NCBI GenBank assembly: GCA_946480825.1
Contig: CAMLLG010000092.1
Coordinates: 1 to 12,726, forward strand
Origin: an uncultured Lysobacteraceae bacterium
Lineage (GTDB): Bacteria > Pseudomonadota > Gammaproteobacteria > Xanthomonadales > Xanthomonadaceae
DNA: 12,726 nucleotides
Reading direction: 5' to 3'
Shown: positions 1 through 6,993 of the stretch, piece by piece
Numbering within the stretch: position 1 is the first letter of the stretch
How the letters are laid out: every line of letters starts with the position of its first letter
Notes under the pieces: model-generated
Told to the model about the DNA's origin: nothing
The model's input: only the letters and a program-made list of their open reading frames with translations
The model's database searches: none
Position numbers and translations under genes: made by a program

Positions 1-65
<65 letters not shown>

Positions 66-309
66 AAATTTTCGGACCGAAGTCCTAATGCTTTGAGTGC
101 AGCCGTCGTCCAAGCCCAAATTACTTTCTAGCATTTGCATGCTTTGAATCTATTTGGTTCTTGTTGGAACGTCTGCAAGATGGACAACCATCCACTTGCC
201 AGACGCCCGCACAAGTCACCTGCGCACACTGTCAAAGATCGTCGGAATCGGCCTCAGCGCCTCATCCCTTTCTGTCTCTTTCCCTTCGCCGCCGAAGCGT
301 CCGAGGGAG
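66..309 (-). other. rRNA operon leader (5' transcribed spacer)
   Basis: This is the transcribed leader between the inferred start of the promoter nearest the 16S gene (about 309) and the 16S 5' end. It is less GC-rich than the protein genes. It contains a boxA-like site (228-240) and two small perfect hairpins: GATGG-TTGT-CCATC at 179-192, and GGAC-TTCG-GTCC at 74-85, a UUCG tetraloop immediately before the 16S start. The last lies where pre-16S processing structures are found, but the partner strand downstream of 16S is off the window. I see no tRNA or credible protein gene in it; open frames crossing this region lack homology and run through the promoter repeats. Confidence 0.75.
228..240 (-). 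promoter_or_regulatory. boxA-like rRNA antitermination site
   Basis: On the minus strand the sequence is GATCTTTGACAGT, close to the bacterial boxA core (GCTCTTTAACA in E. coli), about 70 nt after the inferred start of the nearest promoter. NusB/NusE load on boxA of nascent rRNA to suppress Rho termination. Place and sequence fit; no boxB is claimed. The same bases contain TTGACA, but no -10 hexamer follows at a suitable distance, so I do not read it as a promoter. Confidence 0.55.
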
Positions 310-315
310 CCGCAC

Positions 316-343
316 ATTATAGGGTAGTTTTCGTTGCCGTCAA
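316..343 (-). promoter_or_regulatory. rRNA promoter 1 (nearest to 16S)
   Basis: The -35 is TTGACG (338-343) and the -10 is a perfect TATAAT (316-321), with a 16-bp spacer, reading toward the 16S gene. The inferred start is about 309. A run of seven A (357-363 on this strand) lies about 48-54 bases before that start, where an alpha-CTD UP element would sit; none of the other copies has it. The bases after the -10 (GTGCGGCTCC) are GC-rich, the kind of discriminator usually linked to ppGpp control. Confidence 0.85.
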
Positions 344-404
344 CACCCTGCTGCGATTTTTTTCAACCTTGCGACCCGTGCCGGCGTCGCTGAGGAGGTC
401 TCAC

Positions 405-433
405 ATTCTGGCGGGTTTCGACTCATTCGTCAA
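405..433 (-). promoter_or_regulatory. rRNA promoter 2 (weakened -10)
   Basis: The -35 is TTGACG (428-433). The -10 is CAGAAT (405-410), two changes from consensus, and the spacer is 17 bp. It sits 89 bp from promoter 1 and shares the GGGTGTTGACG context with its neighbours. It is likely the weakest of the five complete copies. Confidence 0.6.
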
Positions 434-499
434 CACCCGACTTCCTGTTTCGACCGCCTTCGCTTCGGAGCTTTTCGGCCACCTTTGCGAGGGCTGCGC

Positions 500-527
500 A
501 TTATATGGGGGCTTCAGAATCCGTCAA
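500..527 (-). promoter_or_regulatory. rRNA promoter 3
   Basis: The -35 is TTGACG (522-527), the spacer 16 bp and the -10 a perfect TATAAT (500-505), followed by a GC-rich discriminator (GCGCAGCCC). It is embedded in the same repeat context as the other copies (GGGGTG before the -35, CTCGCA after the discriminator). Confidence 0.8.
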
Positions 528-591
528 CACCCCTGCGCATCTCTCTTTCCATCGCTTCGAAATCTTTTGGATTCCGCTGCGAAGGCCGCGC

Positions 592-619
592 ATTGTAGGG
601 GAGCTTTCGAATCCGTCAA
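592..619 (-). promoter_or_regulatory. rRNA promoter 4
   Basis: The -35 is TTGACG (614-619), the spacer 16 bp and the -10 TACAAT (592-597), one change from consensus, then GCGCGGCC. The flanks match promoters 3 and 5 over most of the repeat. Confidence 0.75.
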
Positions 620-683
620 CACCCCAGCGCGTCTTTCTTTCCATCGCCTCGAAATCTTTCGAATTCCGTTGCGAGGGCCGCGC

Positions 684-711
684 ATTATAGGGGGGCTTCC
701 GAATCCGTCAA
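684..711 (-). promoter_or_regulatory. rRNA promoter 5 (far end)
   Basis: The -35 is TTGACG (706-711), the spacer 16 bp and the -10 a perfect TATAAT (684-689), followed by GCGCGGCCCTCGCA. This is the outermost complete copy. Transcripts from it would pass through the other four promoters and give a leader of about 610 nt. Confidence 0.8.
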
Positions 712-771
712 CTCCCCGCCGCATCGGCGTTTTCTTCGCTTCGGAATCTTGCGGACACCGCTGCGAGGGCG

Positions 772-795
772 CGCATTGTGCACGGCAACAATGCG
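772..795. repeat. Inverted repeat beside the relic promoter
   Basis: The arms CGCATTGT (772-779) and ACAATGCG (788-795) are perfect complements separated by 8 bases. It lies at the outer end of the rRNA promoter array and about 100 bp upstream of the DUF192 gene. It could be a protein-binding dyad or chance symmetry built on the -10 relic. Confidence 0.4.
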
Positions 796-827
796 TTTGG
801 GAAGGGGGCATCGACGGCGGATGCATC

Positions 828-856
828 TTGACGTCGGACGCGCACTCGTGAATGTT
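828..856 (+). promoter_or_regulatory. Possible promoter of the DUF192 gene
   Basis: TTGACG (828-833) is followed after 17 bp by AATGTT (851-856), which matches the -10 consensus poorly. It would start transcription near 863, about 33 nt before the ATG. It is the only -35-like hexamer I see between the rRNA array and the gene; the weak -10 keeps confidence low. Confidence 0.2.
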
Positions 857-895
857 CGCGGAAACCGTCGCAATTCCAATCTCCGGAGGTCGCCC

Positions 896-1345
896 ATGCG
901 TGCATTCGTCGTTCTGATGCTGTTTTCAAGCGTTTTCGCGAGCAGTTGCGGCAACGCGCAGGAACATTGGGTCGAGTTGCAGGGCGAGCGTTTCGTGGTG
1001 GAAATCGCCGACGACGACCAGGAGCGCGCGCGCGGATTGATGTTTCGCGAATCGATGGGGGACGATCGCGGCATGCTCTTCATCCACGATCATCAATCGC
1101 CGCAGGCGTATTGGATGAAGAACACGAAGATTCCGCTCGACATTCTCTACTTCGACAAAAACCGGAAGCTGGTATCGCAACAGCGCGACGTGCCGCCGTG
1201 TTCGCTCGGCAATCGCTGTCCGCCCTACCCGAGCAACGCGCCGGCGCTGTATGTGCTCGAACTCAACGCCGGGCAAGCGGCGAGGCTGGGGCTGAAGGAT
1301 GGCGCCGAGCTGTCATTCGGCCCGGACATTCCGCCCGCACGCTGA
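896..1345 (+). CDS. Secreted DUF192 family protein
   Basis: This gene encodes a 149-residue DUF192 protein. The family's biochemical role is not established. After a short hydrophobic export signal (about residues 1-21, MRAFVVLMLFSSVF..., cleavage probably after CGNA), the domain spans about 30-142 with family hallmarks: RARGLMFRE (45-52), DRGMLF (57-62), YWMKNTKIPLDILYFD (72-87) and ALYVLELNAG (117-126). The ATG at 896 was chosen over an in-frame upstream ATG (749) because GGAGGT lies 7 bases before it and the signal peptide begins there. Cys102 and Cys108 could pair in the periplasm. Cys18 lies near the signal end but lacks a good lipobox, so a lipoprotein is less likely. It may be cotranscribed with the next gene, 53 bp downstream. 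Confidence 0.88.
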   Translation: MRAFVVLMLFSSVFASSCGNAQEHWVELQGERFVVEIADDDQERARGLMFRESMGDDRGMLFIHDHQSPQAYWMKNTKIPLDILYFDKNRKLVSQQRDVPPCSLGNRCPPYPSNAPALYVLELNAGQAARLGLKDGAELSFGPDIPPAR

Positions 1346-1398
1346 ATCCGCCGGTGACGGGACTTGTGCACCGGAGAACCAGCCCGCAGTCTTGGGCC

Positions 1399-2241
1399 AT
1401 GAGCATGCCGTTCAATCTCCCCGACTGGTCTTCGCTGGCCGGCCTCGACGACGATCAGATTCCGCTGCTGGGCAGCGCGCTGCTGATCGCCCACGATGAG
1501 TATCCGGACCTGGACCCGGCCGCCTGCGACGCCATGGTCGAGGCGCATGTGGCCTCGTTGCGCCCGCAACTGAACGCCATCGACGGCGCGCCGTTGAAAA
1601 TGCAGGCGATCAATCACCGGTTGTTCGATGAACTTGGCTACGCGGGCAATCACGATGAGTATTACGACCCGCGCAACAGTTACCTGAACGAAGTGCTCGT
1701 CCGCCGGCTCGGCAATCCGATTTCGCTGGCGGTCGTGCAGATGGAAGTGGCGCGCAGACTCGGGGTGCAGCTGGATGGCGTTTCGTTCCCGGGCCATTTC
1801 CTGGTCCGGCTGCCGGTCGACGACGGCGTGCTGGTCATGGATCCCTTCAACCGCGGACGGCCGCTGAACGCGGAGGAGCTGCGGCAGCGGGCGAGGCCGC
1901 ATTTCGGCGAGGACGTGCCGGACGAGGCTCTGCTGCAGATTCTGGACCCGGCCCCGCCCAGGGCGATCCTGGTGCGGATGCTGCGGAATCTGCATGCCTT
2001 GTATGCGGAGAACGGAGACTGGGCGCGCGCGGTGCGCTGCGCCGATCGGATCCTGCGGCTGTTGCCCGACAACGCCGATGCGCTGCGGGATCGCGGTCTG
2101 GGCTATACCGAACTGGGCCATTCGACCGGGGCGGTGCGGGATCTGGCCCGCTATCTGCAGACGGCACCGGAAGCCGACGACGCCGAGGCGATTCGCCACC
2201 GGCTGGTGGAACAGGGCGTGCGACGACAACCCCTGCATTGA
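1399..2241 (+). CDS. SirB1-like transglutaminase-fold/TPR protein
   Basis: This 280-residue protein matches the SirB1 (YchA) family in length and order: a transglutaminase-like domain (about residues 35-185), then TPR-like helices (about 190-260). The core shows YYDPRNSYLNEVLVRRLGNP (88-107), ISL (108-110) and VSFPGHFLVR (128-137), all typical. The position where true transglutaminases carry the catalytic Cys is a Ser in GNPISL, as is usual for this family, so enzymatic activity should not be assumed. E. coli SirB1 is known only loosely; its role is unsettled. Start: ATG 1399 (MSMPFN); 1405 (MPFN) is equally possible, and neither has a clear Shine-Dalgarno sequence. The gap before it contains a weak dyad, CCGGTG/CACCGG at 1351-1374. 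The gene converges on rubredoxin. Confidence 0.85.
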   Translation: MSMPFNLPDWSSLAGLDDDQIPLLGSALLIAHDEYPDLDPAACDAMVEAHVASLRPQLNAIDGAPLKMQAINHRLFDELGYAGNHDEYYDPRNSYLNEVLVRRLGNPISLAVVQMEVARRLGVQLDGVSFPGHFLVRLPVDDGVLVMDPFNRGRPLNAEELRQRARPHFGEDVPDEALLQILDPAPPRAILVRMLRNLHALYAENGDWARAVRCADRILRLLPDNADALRDRGLGYTELGHSTGAVRDLARYLQTAPEADDAEAIRHRLVEQGVRRQPLH

Positions 2242-2244
2242 TCT

Positions 2245-2276
2245 GCAGCGACCGGGGCCCGCGGCCGGATGGCTGC
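2245..2276. terminator. Possible stem-loop between convergent genes
   Basis: Directly after the SirB1-like stop, GCAGC (2245-2249) pairs with GCTGC (2272-2276), with CCGG...CCGG pairing inside. No T-run follows on either strand, so it is not a textbook intrinsic terminator; it could slow polymerase or protect 3' ends of either convergent transcript. Nothing else is visible in the 64-bp gap. Confidence 0.3.
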
Positions 2277-2305
2277 GCAGACCCCGATGACGCACTCGCG
2301 ATGGC

Positions 2306-2497
2306 TTACGCCATCTCCATCTCGAAATCGCTCTTGGTCACGCCGCAATCCGGGCAGGTCCAGGTGTCGGGAATGTCTTCCCAGCGGGTGCCGGGTGCGA
2401 TGCCCTCGTCCGGCAGTCCCTTGGCCTCGTCGTAGATGAAACCGCAGACGACGCACATCCAGGTGCGATAGACAACGGGGGCCGCAATGTCGTTCAT
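2306..2497 (-). CDS. Rubredoxin
   Basis: This gene encodes a 63-residue rubredoxin, a small cytoplasmic one-electron carrier with a single iron bound by four cysteines. Both knuckles are intact: CVVCG (Cys15, Cys18) and CPDCG (Cys48, Cys51). The hallmark aromatic and acidic core between them is present ([23 protein letters not shown]). The start is ATG 2497 (MNDIAAP); the frame stays open 22 codons further upstream, but that stretch has no rubredoxin character and would make the protein too long. The ribosome site is weak. It is divergent from thiE with 73 bp between; rubredoxin next to thiE-hemL is an arrangement I recall from pseudomonads and xanthomonads. Its redox partner cannot be told from here. 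Confidence 0.95.
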   Translation of the reverse strand: MNDIAAPVVYRTWMCVVCGFIYDEAKGLPDEGIAPGTRWEDIPDTWTCPDCGVTKSDFEMEMA

Positions 2498-2515
2498 CGG
2501 ATAATGTCCAGTGTG

Positions 2516-2538
2516 GGGAGAATCGCCACCATTCTCCC
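2516..2538. repeat. Inverted repeat between rubredoxin and thiE
   Basis: GGGAGAAT (2516-2523) and ATTCTCCC (2531-2538) are perfect 8-bp complements around a 7-base centre, in the middle of the 73-bp divergent spacer. It may be an operator shared by both genes or a hairpin in one 5' leader. No T-run follows it, and no TPP riboswitch (no CTGAGA or ACCTGA elements) is present ahead of thiE. Confidence 0.45.
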
Positions 2539-2570
2539 ATCCCTGAACCACCGCCGAAAGCACCCTTCAG

Positions 2571-3239
2571 ATGAATTTCCGCCCGCCATTCGCTCATGCC
2601 GCACCGGCCGCCAACCGCCCCGCGCATCGCGACTGGCGGCGTGGCCTGTATCTGATCACGCCCGACGAGACCGACACCGCGCGGCTGCTCGCGCGGGTGG
2701 AGGCGGTGATCGGGCACGCCGCGCTGCTGCAATACCGGAACAAGACCGCCTCCCGCGCGACCCGTATCGCCCAGGCGAAGGCGCTACGGGCGCTGTGCGC
2801 CGGTCACGGTGTGCCGCTGATCGCGAACGACGACGTCGCGCTGGCGCGGGAGGTCGGCGCCGATGGCGCGCATCTGGGCGAAGACGATGGCGACATCCGA
2901 ACGGCGCGCGACCAGCTTGGGGCGAGCGCGATCATCGGCGTGTCCTGCTACGACGACCTTGCACGGGCGCGGGCGGCCGCGGAGGCCGGCGCGAGCTACA
3001 TCGCCTTCGGCGCCTTTTTCCCCTCCTCGACCAAACCGAACGCACGTCGCGCATCGCCCGATCTGCTGCGCGACAGCGCGGCGCTCGGGCTGCCGCGGGT
3101 GGCCATCGGCGGTATCACGCCGGACAATGCGCAGGGTCTGGTGGACGCCGGCGCGGATCTGTTGGCCGTGATCAGTGGCGTCTTCGACGCACCGGACCCG
3201 GCGGCGGCGGCGCGCGCCTACCGCGATTGCTTCGCATAA
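2571..3239 (+). CDS. thiE: Thiamine-phosphate synthase
   Basis: ThiE joins HMP-pyrophosphate and the thiazole phosphate (HET-P) to make thiamine phosphate in the cytoplasm. The 222-residue protein shows the full TIM-barrel signature set: GLYLITPD (25-32), LLQYRNK (52-58, pyrimidine site), [10 protein letters not shown] (83-92), GAHLGEDD (99-106), IIGVSCYD (121-128), [13 protein letters not shown] (146-158, phosphate and substrate loop), VAIGGIT (177-183) and VISGVF (200-205). The first 20 residues are an Ala/Pro-rich extension outside the barrel; ATG 2571 has only a poor ribosome site, so a later start cannot be excluded. The stop lies 21 bp before hemL, so the two are probably cotranscribed. 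No thi-box is seen upstream, so TPP control is not indicated. Confidence 0.95.
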   Translation: MNFRPPFAHAAPAANRPAHRDWRRGLYLITPDETDTARLLARVEAVIGHAALLQYRNKTASRATRIAQAKALRALCAGHGVPLIANDDVALAREVGADGAHLGEDDGDIRTARDQLGASAIIGVSCYDDLARARAAAEAGASYIAFGAFFPSSTKPNARRASPDLLRDSAALGLPRVAIGGITPDNAQGLVDAGADLLAVISGVFDAPDPAAAARAYRDCFA

Positions 3240-3260
3240 CCCTTCCCCACCGAGAAACCG

Positions 3261-4550
3261 ATGAAGACCGACCGTTCCCACGACCTGTTCACCCGCGCCC
3301 GGCGACTGATGCCCGGCGGCGTCAATTCGCCGGTGCGCGCCTTCAAATCGGTGGGCGGCGAGCCGTTCTTCGTCGAGCGGGCGGACGGCGCGCATCTGTA
3401 CGATGCCGACGGGAATGCCTATATCGACTATGTCGGGTCGTGGGGCCCGATGATCGCCGGCCACAATCACCCGAAGGTACTGGAGGCGGTCATCGCCACG
3501 GCTCGCAACGGTCTGAGCTTCGGGACACCCAATCCGCTCGAAGTGACGATGGCGGAAACCATCACCCGGTTGATTCCGAGTTGCGAAATGGTGCGGATGG
3601 TGAATTCCGGCACCGAGGCCACGCTGTCGGCGATCCGGCTGGCGCGCGGCGCGACCGGACGCAGCCGGATCGTGAAGTTCGAGGGCTGCTATCACGGTCA
3701 CGGCGACTCCTTCCTGGTCAAGGCCGGCAGCGGCATGCTCACCCTCGGGGTGCCGACCTCGCCCGGCGTGCCGGTGGGCCTCAGCGAACTCACCGCGACC
3801 CTGAGCTACAACGATTTCGAAGGCGCGACCCGGCTGTTCGACGAGATCGGCGACGAAATCGCCGCGGTCATCATCGAGCCGGTGGTCGGCAACGCCAACT
3901 GCATCCCGCCGCGGCCCGGCTATCTGCAGCATCTGCGCGAGCTGTGCACGCGGCACGGCGCGATCCTGATTTTCGACGAAGTCATGACCGGGTTCCGCGT
4001 CGCGCTCGGCGGCGCGCAGGCGGTCTACGGCATCACCCCGGACCTCAGCACGTTCGGCAAGATCATCGGCGGCGGCATGCCAGTGGGCGCCTACGGCGGC
4101 CGCGCCGACCTGATGCGCCAGATCGCGCCCAGCGGCCCGATCTATCAGGCCGGCACGCTCAGCGGCAATCCGGTGGCGATGGCCGCAGGCCTGGCGATGC
4201 TGGAGCTGATCCAGGCGCCGGGTTTCTACGAAACCCTCGACACGCGCACCGCGGCCTTGTGCGCGGGCCTCGAGGCCGCGGCGCGCGATGCCGGCGTGCC
4301 GTTCAGCACCAACCGCGTCGGCAGCATGTTCGGTTTGTTCTTCACCGCGGAGAAGGTCGAAACCTACGCACAGGCGACCGCCGGCGACACCGCCGCGTTC
4401 AACCGCTTCTTCCACGCGATGCTGCGGCACGGCGTGTATCTGGCGCCTTCGGCGTTCGAGGCGGGCTTCCTGTCGATGGCCCACGACGATGCGATCGTCG
4501 CGGCCACCATCGCGGCGGCGAAGGCGTCGTTCGCGGAGCTGCGGCCATGA
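3261..4550 (+). CDS. hemL: Glutamate-1-semialdehyde 2,1-aminomutase
   Basis: HemL converts glutamate-1-semialdehyde to 5-aminolevulinate, the last step of the C5 route feeding haem synthesis. It is a cytoplasmic class III PLP enzyme. The 429 residues match the usual length. Seen in order: [13 protein letters not shown] (16-28), the VNSGTEA phosphate loop (114-120), [12 protein letters not shown] (141-152), [11 protein letters not shown] (204-214), the cofactor Asp in [11 protein letters not shown] (Asp239), and Lys267 in [17 protein letters not shown], the Schiff-base lysine. Start ATG 3261 follows GAGAAA at a suitable distance. Its TGA overlaps the ATG of the next gene (ATGA), which suggests translational coupling. 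All catalytic residues are present. Confidence 0.98.
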   Translation: MKTDRSHDLFTRARRLMPGGVNSPVRAFKSVGGEPFFVERADGAHLYDADGNAYIDYVGSWGPMIAGHNHPKVLEAVIATARNGLSFGTPNPLEVTMAETITRLIPSCEMVRMVNSGTEATLSAIRLARGATGRSRIVKFEGCYHGHGDSFLVKAGSGMLTLGVPTSPGVPVGLSELTATLSYNDFEGATRLFDEIGDEIAAVIIEPVVGNANCIPPRPGYLQHLRELCTRHGAILIFDEVMTGFRVALGGAQAVYGITPDLSTFGKIIGGGMPVGAYGGRADLMRQIAPSGPIYQAGTLSGNPVAMAAGLAMLELIQAPGFYETLDTRTAALCAGLEAAARDAGVPFSTNRVGSMFGLFFTAEKVETYAQATAGDTAAFNRFFHAMLRHGVYLAPSAFEAGFLSMAHDDAIVAATIAAAKASFAELRP

Positions 4551-5674
4551 GCGCGCTGCGGCCCGAAACGCTTTCGGTCCACACCGGCAACGAATCCGAC
4601 CCGGCCACCGGCGCGGTCGCGCCGCCGATCCATCTGGCCACCACCTTCCGGCATGGCCCGTCGGGCGAACGCATCGCCGGTTACGAATACCAGCGCGAGG
4701 GCAACCCGACCAACGACCGCCTGCGCGAAGCGCTCGCGGCGCTGGAGGGCGGCGAAGACGCGCTGACCTTCGCGTCCGGCATGGCCGCGATGACCGCGCT
4801 GCTGGAAAGCCTGCCCAACGGCGCGCGCGTGCTGATTCCCGACGACTGCTACACCGGCCTGCGCATGCTCTGCGCCGAATATCTGCCGGAACGCGGCATC
4901 GAGGCCGTCGCCCTCGACATGGCTGATCTCGACGCGGTGCGCGCGGCCTGCGCAAGGCCGACGGCGATGCTCTGGATCGAAACGCCGTCGAACCCGCGGA
5001 TGAAGATCGCCGACATCGCCGCGCTGGCGGAGATCGGCCGCGCGGCCGGTGCGGTGATCGTCGCCGACAACACCTTCGCCACGCCGCTGCTGCAGCGCCC
5101 GCTGTCGCGGGGGGCGGATGTCGTCATGCATTCGACCACCAAATATTTCGGCGGGCACAGCGATGTGCTCGGCGGCGCGCTGGTGTTCGCGAAACGCGGC
5201 GAACTCTTCTCGAAGGTCGCGCATCGGCTGCACATCACCGGCGCGACCCTGGCGCCGTTCAGCGCGTGGCTGACCCTCCGCGGCTGTCGCTCGCTGGGCG
5301 CGCGGATGGCGATGCACTGCGCGAACGCGCGCACGGTGGCGGACTTCCTGGTCACGCAAGCGGGGATCGAGCGGGTGAACTACCCGGGGCTGGCGTCGCA
5401 TCCGGGTCACGCCGTCGCCGCGCGGCAAATGCGCGATTTCGGCGGCATGCTCAGCGTCGAAGTGCGCGGCGGCCGCGAGGCCGCGCTGGCGCTGGCGTCG
5501 AAGGTCCGGATCTTCACCAACGCCACCTCGCTGGGCGGCTGCGAATCGCTGATCGAACATCGCGCGTCGGTCGAAGGCCCGAACCCGCGCTCGCCGCAGA
5601 ATCTGCTGCGGCTCTCGGTGGGGCTGGAGCATGTCGACGATCTGATCGAGGATCTGCGGCAGGCGTTGAATTGA
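4547..5674 (+). CDS. Cystathionine gamma-synthase/lyase-like PLP enzyme
   Basis: This 375-residue protein belongs to the Cys/Met metabolism PLP family (gamma-synthase, gamma-lyase, O-acylhomoserine sulfhydrylase). Features: [12 protein letters not shown] (23-34), [10 protein letters not shown] (46-55), [18 protein letters not shown] (65-82), Tyr102 stacking on the ring (DDCYTG), ETPSNPRM (145-152), Asp174 in VADNTFATP, and Lys199 in [12 protein letters not shown], which binds PLP. The C-terminal [12 protein letters not shown] motif sits where the family has SLGGVESLIEHP. It would act in transsulfuration between homoserine esters, cystathionine, cysteine and homocysteine. Synthase, lyase and sulfhydrylase cannot be told apart from motifs alone, so no symbol is given. 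It begins inside the hemL stop codon and is likely translated from the same mRNA. Confidence 0.93.
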   Translation: MSALRPETLSVHTGNESDPATGAVAPPIHLATTFRHGPSGERIAGYEYQREGNPTNDRLREALAALEGGEDALTFASGMAAMTALLESLPNGARVLIPDDCYTGLRMLCAEYLPERGIEAVALDMADLDAVRAACARPTAMLWIETPSNPRMKIADIAALAEIGRAAGAVIVADNTFATPLLQRPLSRGADVVMHSTTKYFGGHSDVLGGALVFAKRGELFSKVAHRLHITGATLAPFSAWLTLRGCRSLGARMAMHCANARTVADFLVTQAGIERVNYPGLASHPGHAVAARQMRDFGGMLSVEVRGGREAALALASKVRIFTNATSLGGCESLIEHRASVEGPNPRSPQNLLRLSVGLEHVDDLIEDLRQALN

Positions 5675-5681
5675 GCGAGCG

Positions 5682-5759
5682 GTAGTAGGGCTTCAGCCCC
5701 GAGGCTTTTGCACGCTTCGCCGTGCACGATGATCCAATCGGGGCCGAAGCCCCTCCTAC
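5682..5759. repeat. REP-like palindromic element
   Basis: A left arm (5682-5702, containing GGGCTTCAGCCCCGA) and an inverted right arm (5738-5759, TCGGGGCCGAAGCCCCTCCTAC) are near complements. A smaller hairpin, GCACG-CTTCGC-CGTGC (5710-5725), lies between them. GTAGGAG...GCTTCAGCC...GA is a familiar head sequence of dispersed REPs in pseudomonads and xanthomonads, mobilised by RAYT transposases. It fills nearly all of the gap between two convergent genes, a usual REP position, and may double as a transcription terminator for both. Confidence 0.7.
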
Positions 5760-5766
5760 AGACGGT

Positions 5767-6993
5767 TTATTTCACGAACGCCCGCAGGGCCCGCGTCAGC
5801 CGCGCGAGGCCTTCGGCGACCTCGTCGTCGGCGATGTTCAGCGCCGGCACGAGGCGCAGCACGTCCGGGCCGGCCTGCAGCAGCAACAGGCCTTCGGCGG
5901 CGGCGAGGTCGAGGATCTCGCCCGCGCGTCCCGCATGGGCGGGCGCGAGGACCGCGCCCAGCATCAGGCCGCGACCGCGGATTTCGGCGAACACCCCAAG
6001 CTCGCGGTCGATCGCCGCGAGGCCTTCGCGCAGCGCGCGGCCCTGCGCCTCGACATTCGCGACGATCTGAGGCGACTGCAGTTTGCGCAACACGACGCGC
6101 GCGACCGCCGCGGCCAGCGGGTTGCCGCCGAAAGTGGTGCCGTGGGCGCCGAACTGCATCGCCTCGGCGACCTTCGGGCCGGCCAGCATCGCACCGATCG
6201 GCATGCCGCCGCCCAGCGCCTTCGCCAGGGTGACGATATCGGGAATCACGCCGTCGCCCTGATGCGCGAACAGCGGGCCGGTGCGGCCCATGCCGCACTG
6301 GATCTCGTCCAGCATCAACAGGGCGTCGTGACGGTCGCACAGCGCGCGAACGCCGGCCAGATAACCGTCGCGGGCCGGCATCACCCCGCCCTCGCCCTGC
6401 ACCGGCTCGATCAGCACCGCGCAGACATCGCCGGCGGACATCGCGGCGTCGAGCGCGTCGAGATCGTTGAAATCGACATGCCGGAACCCGCCGGGCAGCG
6501 GCTCGTAGCCGGCCTGGTATTTCGGCTGCGCGGTCGCGGTGACCGTGGCCATCGTGCGGCCGTGGAAACTGCCGTGGCAGGTGACGATGACCCGACGCTC
6601 CGGCGGACGCCCCTGCGCACTCGCCCATTTGCGCGCGAGCTTGATCGCGGCCTCGTTGGCCTCGGCGCCGGAGTTGCACAGGAACGCGCGCTCGGCGAAG
6701 CGCGAGGCGGCGACGAGTTCCTCGGCGAGGCGCACCGGCGGCTCGCTGTAGAACACGTTGCTGGTGTGCCAGAGCTTGCCGACCTGCTCGGTCAGCGCGG
6801 CGATCAGATCGGGATCGCAGTGGCCGAGGCCGCAGACGGCGATGCCGCCGGCCAGGTCGATGTATTCGCGACCGTCGATGTCCCACAGCCGGCTGCCGAG
6901 GCCACGCTCGAGGATCAGACTGCGCGGCTTGTAGACCGGCAAGTAGTAGCGCTGACCCTTTTCGACCAGCGCCGCGGTATCGCCATGCGCCAT
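5767..6993 (-). CDS. argD: Acetylornithine aminotransferase
   Basis: ArgD makes N-acetylornithine from N-acetylglutamate semialdehyde in arginine synthesis; many bacterial forms also act in lysine synthesis. The 408-residue class III PLP aminotransferase shows YIDLAGGIAVCGLGH (44-58), FLCNSGAEANEAAIKLAR (104-121), CHGSFHGRT (139-147), LIEPVQGEGG (194-203), Asp229 in LMLDEIQCGMGRTG, Lys258 in TLAKALGGGMPIGAM (PLP lysine), and HGTTFGGNP (284-292). Start ATG 6993 was chosen because MAHGD begins the usual ArgD N-terminus. It overlaps the previous gene's stop by one base (TGATG), so translation is probably coupled. The frame stays open upstream only because it shadows the glyoxalase gene. In xanthomonads arginine synthesis can proceed through acetylcitrulline; this step is the same. 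Confidence 0.93.
   Translation of the reverse strand: MAHGDTAALVEKGQRYYLPVYKPRSLILERGLGSRLWDIDGREYIDLAGGIAVCGLGHCDPDLIAALTEQVGKLWHTSNVFYSEPPVRLAEELVAASRFAERAFLCNSGAEANEAAIKLARKWASAQGRPPERRVIVTCHGSFHGRTMATVTATAQPKYQAGYEPLPGGFRHVDFNDLDALDAAMSAGDVCAVLIEPVQGEGGVMPARDGYLAGVRALCDRHDALLMLDEIQCGMGRTGPLFAHQGDGVIPDIVTLAKALGGGMPIGAMLAGPKVAEAMQFGAHGTTFGGNPLAAAVARVVLRKLQSPQIVANVEAQGRALREGLAAIDRELGVFAEIRGRGLMLGAVLAPAHAGRAGEILDLAAAEGLLLLQAGPDVLRLVPALNIADDEVAEGLARLTRALRAFVK

Larger units (their letters stand above)
300..800 (-). repeat. Promoter-bearing tandem repeat, about 92-bp unit, six copies
   Basis: The -10 hexamers fall at 316, 405, 500, 592, 684 and 775, i.e. steps of 89, 95, 92, 92 and 91 bp. Each unit on the minus strand reads roughly: GGGGTG, TTGACG, GATTCGAAAGC, a C-run, TATAAT, GCGCGGCCCTCGCA, then a tail with TTTCGA and GATGGAAAGA. 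The inner units are most alike; the copy at 772-800 keeps the CTCGC/GCGC flank and a CACAAT but has no -35, so it looks like a relic. One tail carries a near-perfect palindrome TCGAAA-TC-TTTCGA (649-662). The pattern points to duplication of one rRNA promoter module. It is not a CRISPR: the units diverge smoothly and carry promoters. Confidence 0.85.

Noticed and set aside
228..240. Another promoter from TTGACA in the rRNA leader
   Set aside because: No -10 hexamer at 15-19 bp downstream; the sequence fits boxA better.
300..800. Possible CRISPR array or satellite from regular repeats
   Set aside because: Units are about 92 bp, diverge gradually, have no fixed repeat plus unique spacer pattern, and carry promoter hexamers in register.
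135..851. Open frames across the rRNA control region (e.g. 135-851 plus, 505-690 plus, 524-826 minus)
   Set aside because: They run through the tandem promoter units, have no recognisable domain and no ribosome site; their repeats in protein only mirror the DNA repeat.
896..960. DUF192 protein as a lipoprotein via Cys18
   Set aside because: The residues before Cys (ASS) do not make a good lipobox; ordinary cleavage after CGNA is more likely.
2498..2570. TPP riboswitch ahead of thiE
   Set aside because: Only 73 bp are available and the conserved thi-box elements are absent.
2504..4546. Long plus-strand frame upstream of the cystathionine-type gene
   Set aside because: It is the GC-rich shadow frame over thiE and hemL, rich in Arg and Gly with no domain; the real gene begins at 4547.
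2784..4955. A long minus-strand frame opposite thiE and hemL
   Set aside because: Antisense shadow of strongly supported genes; low-complexity Arg-rich product.
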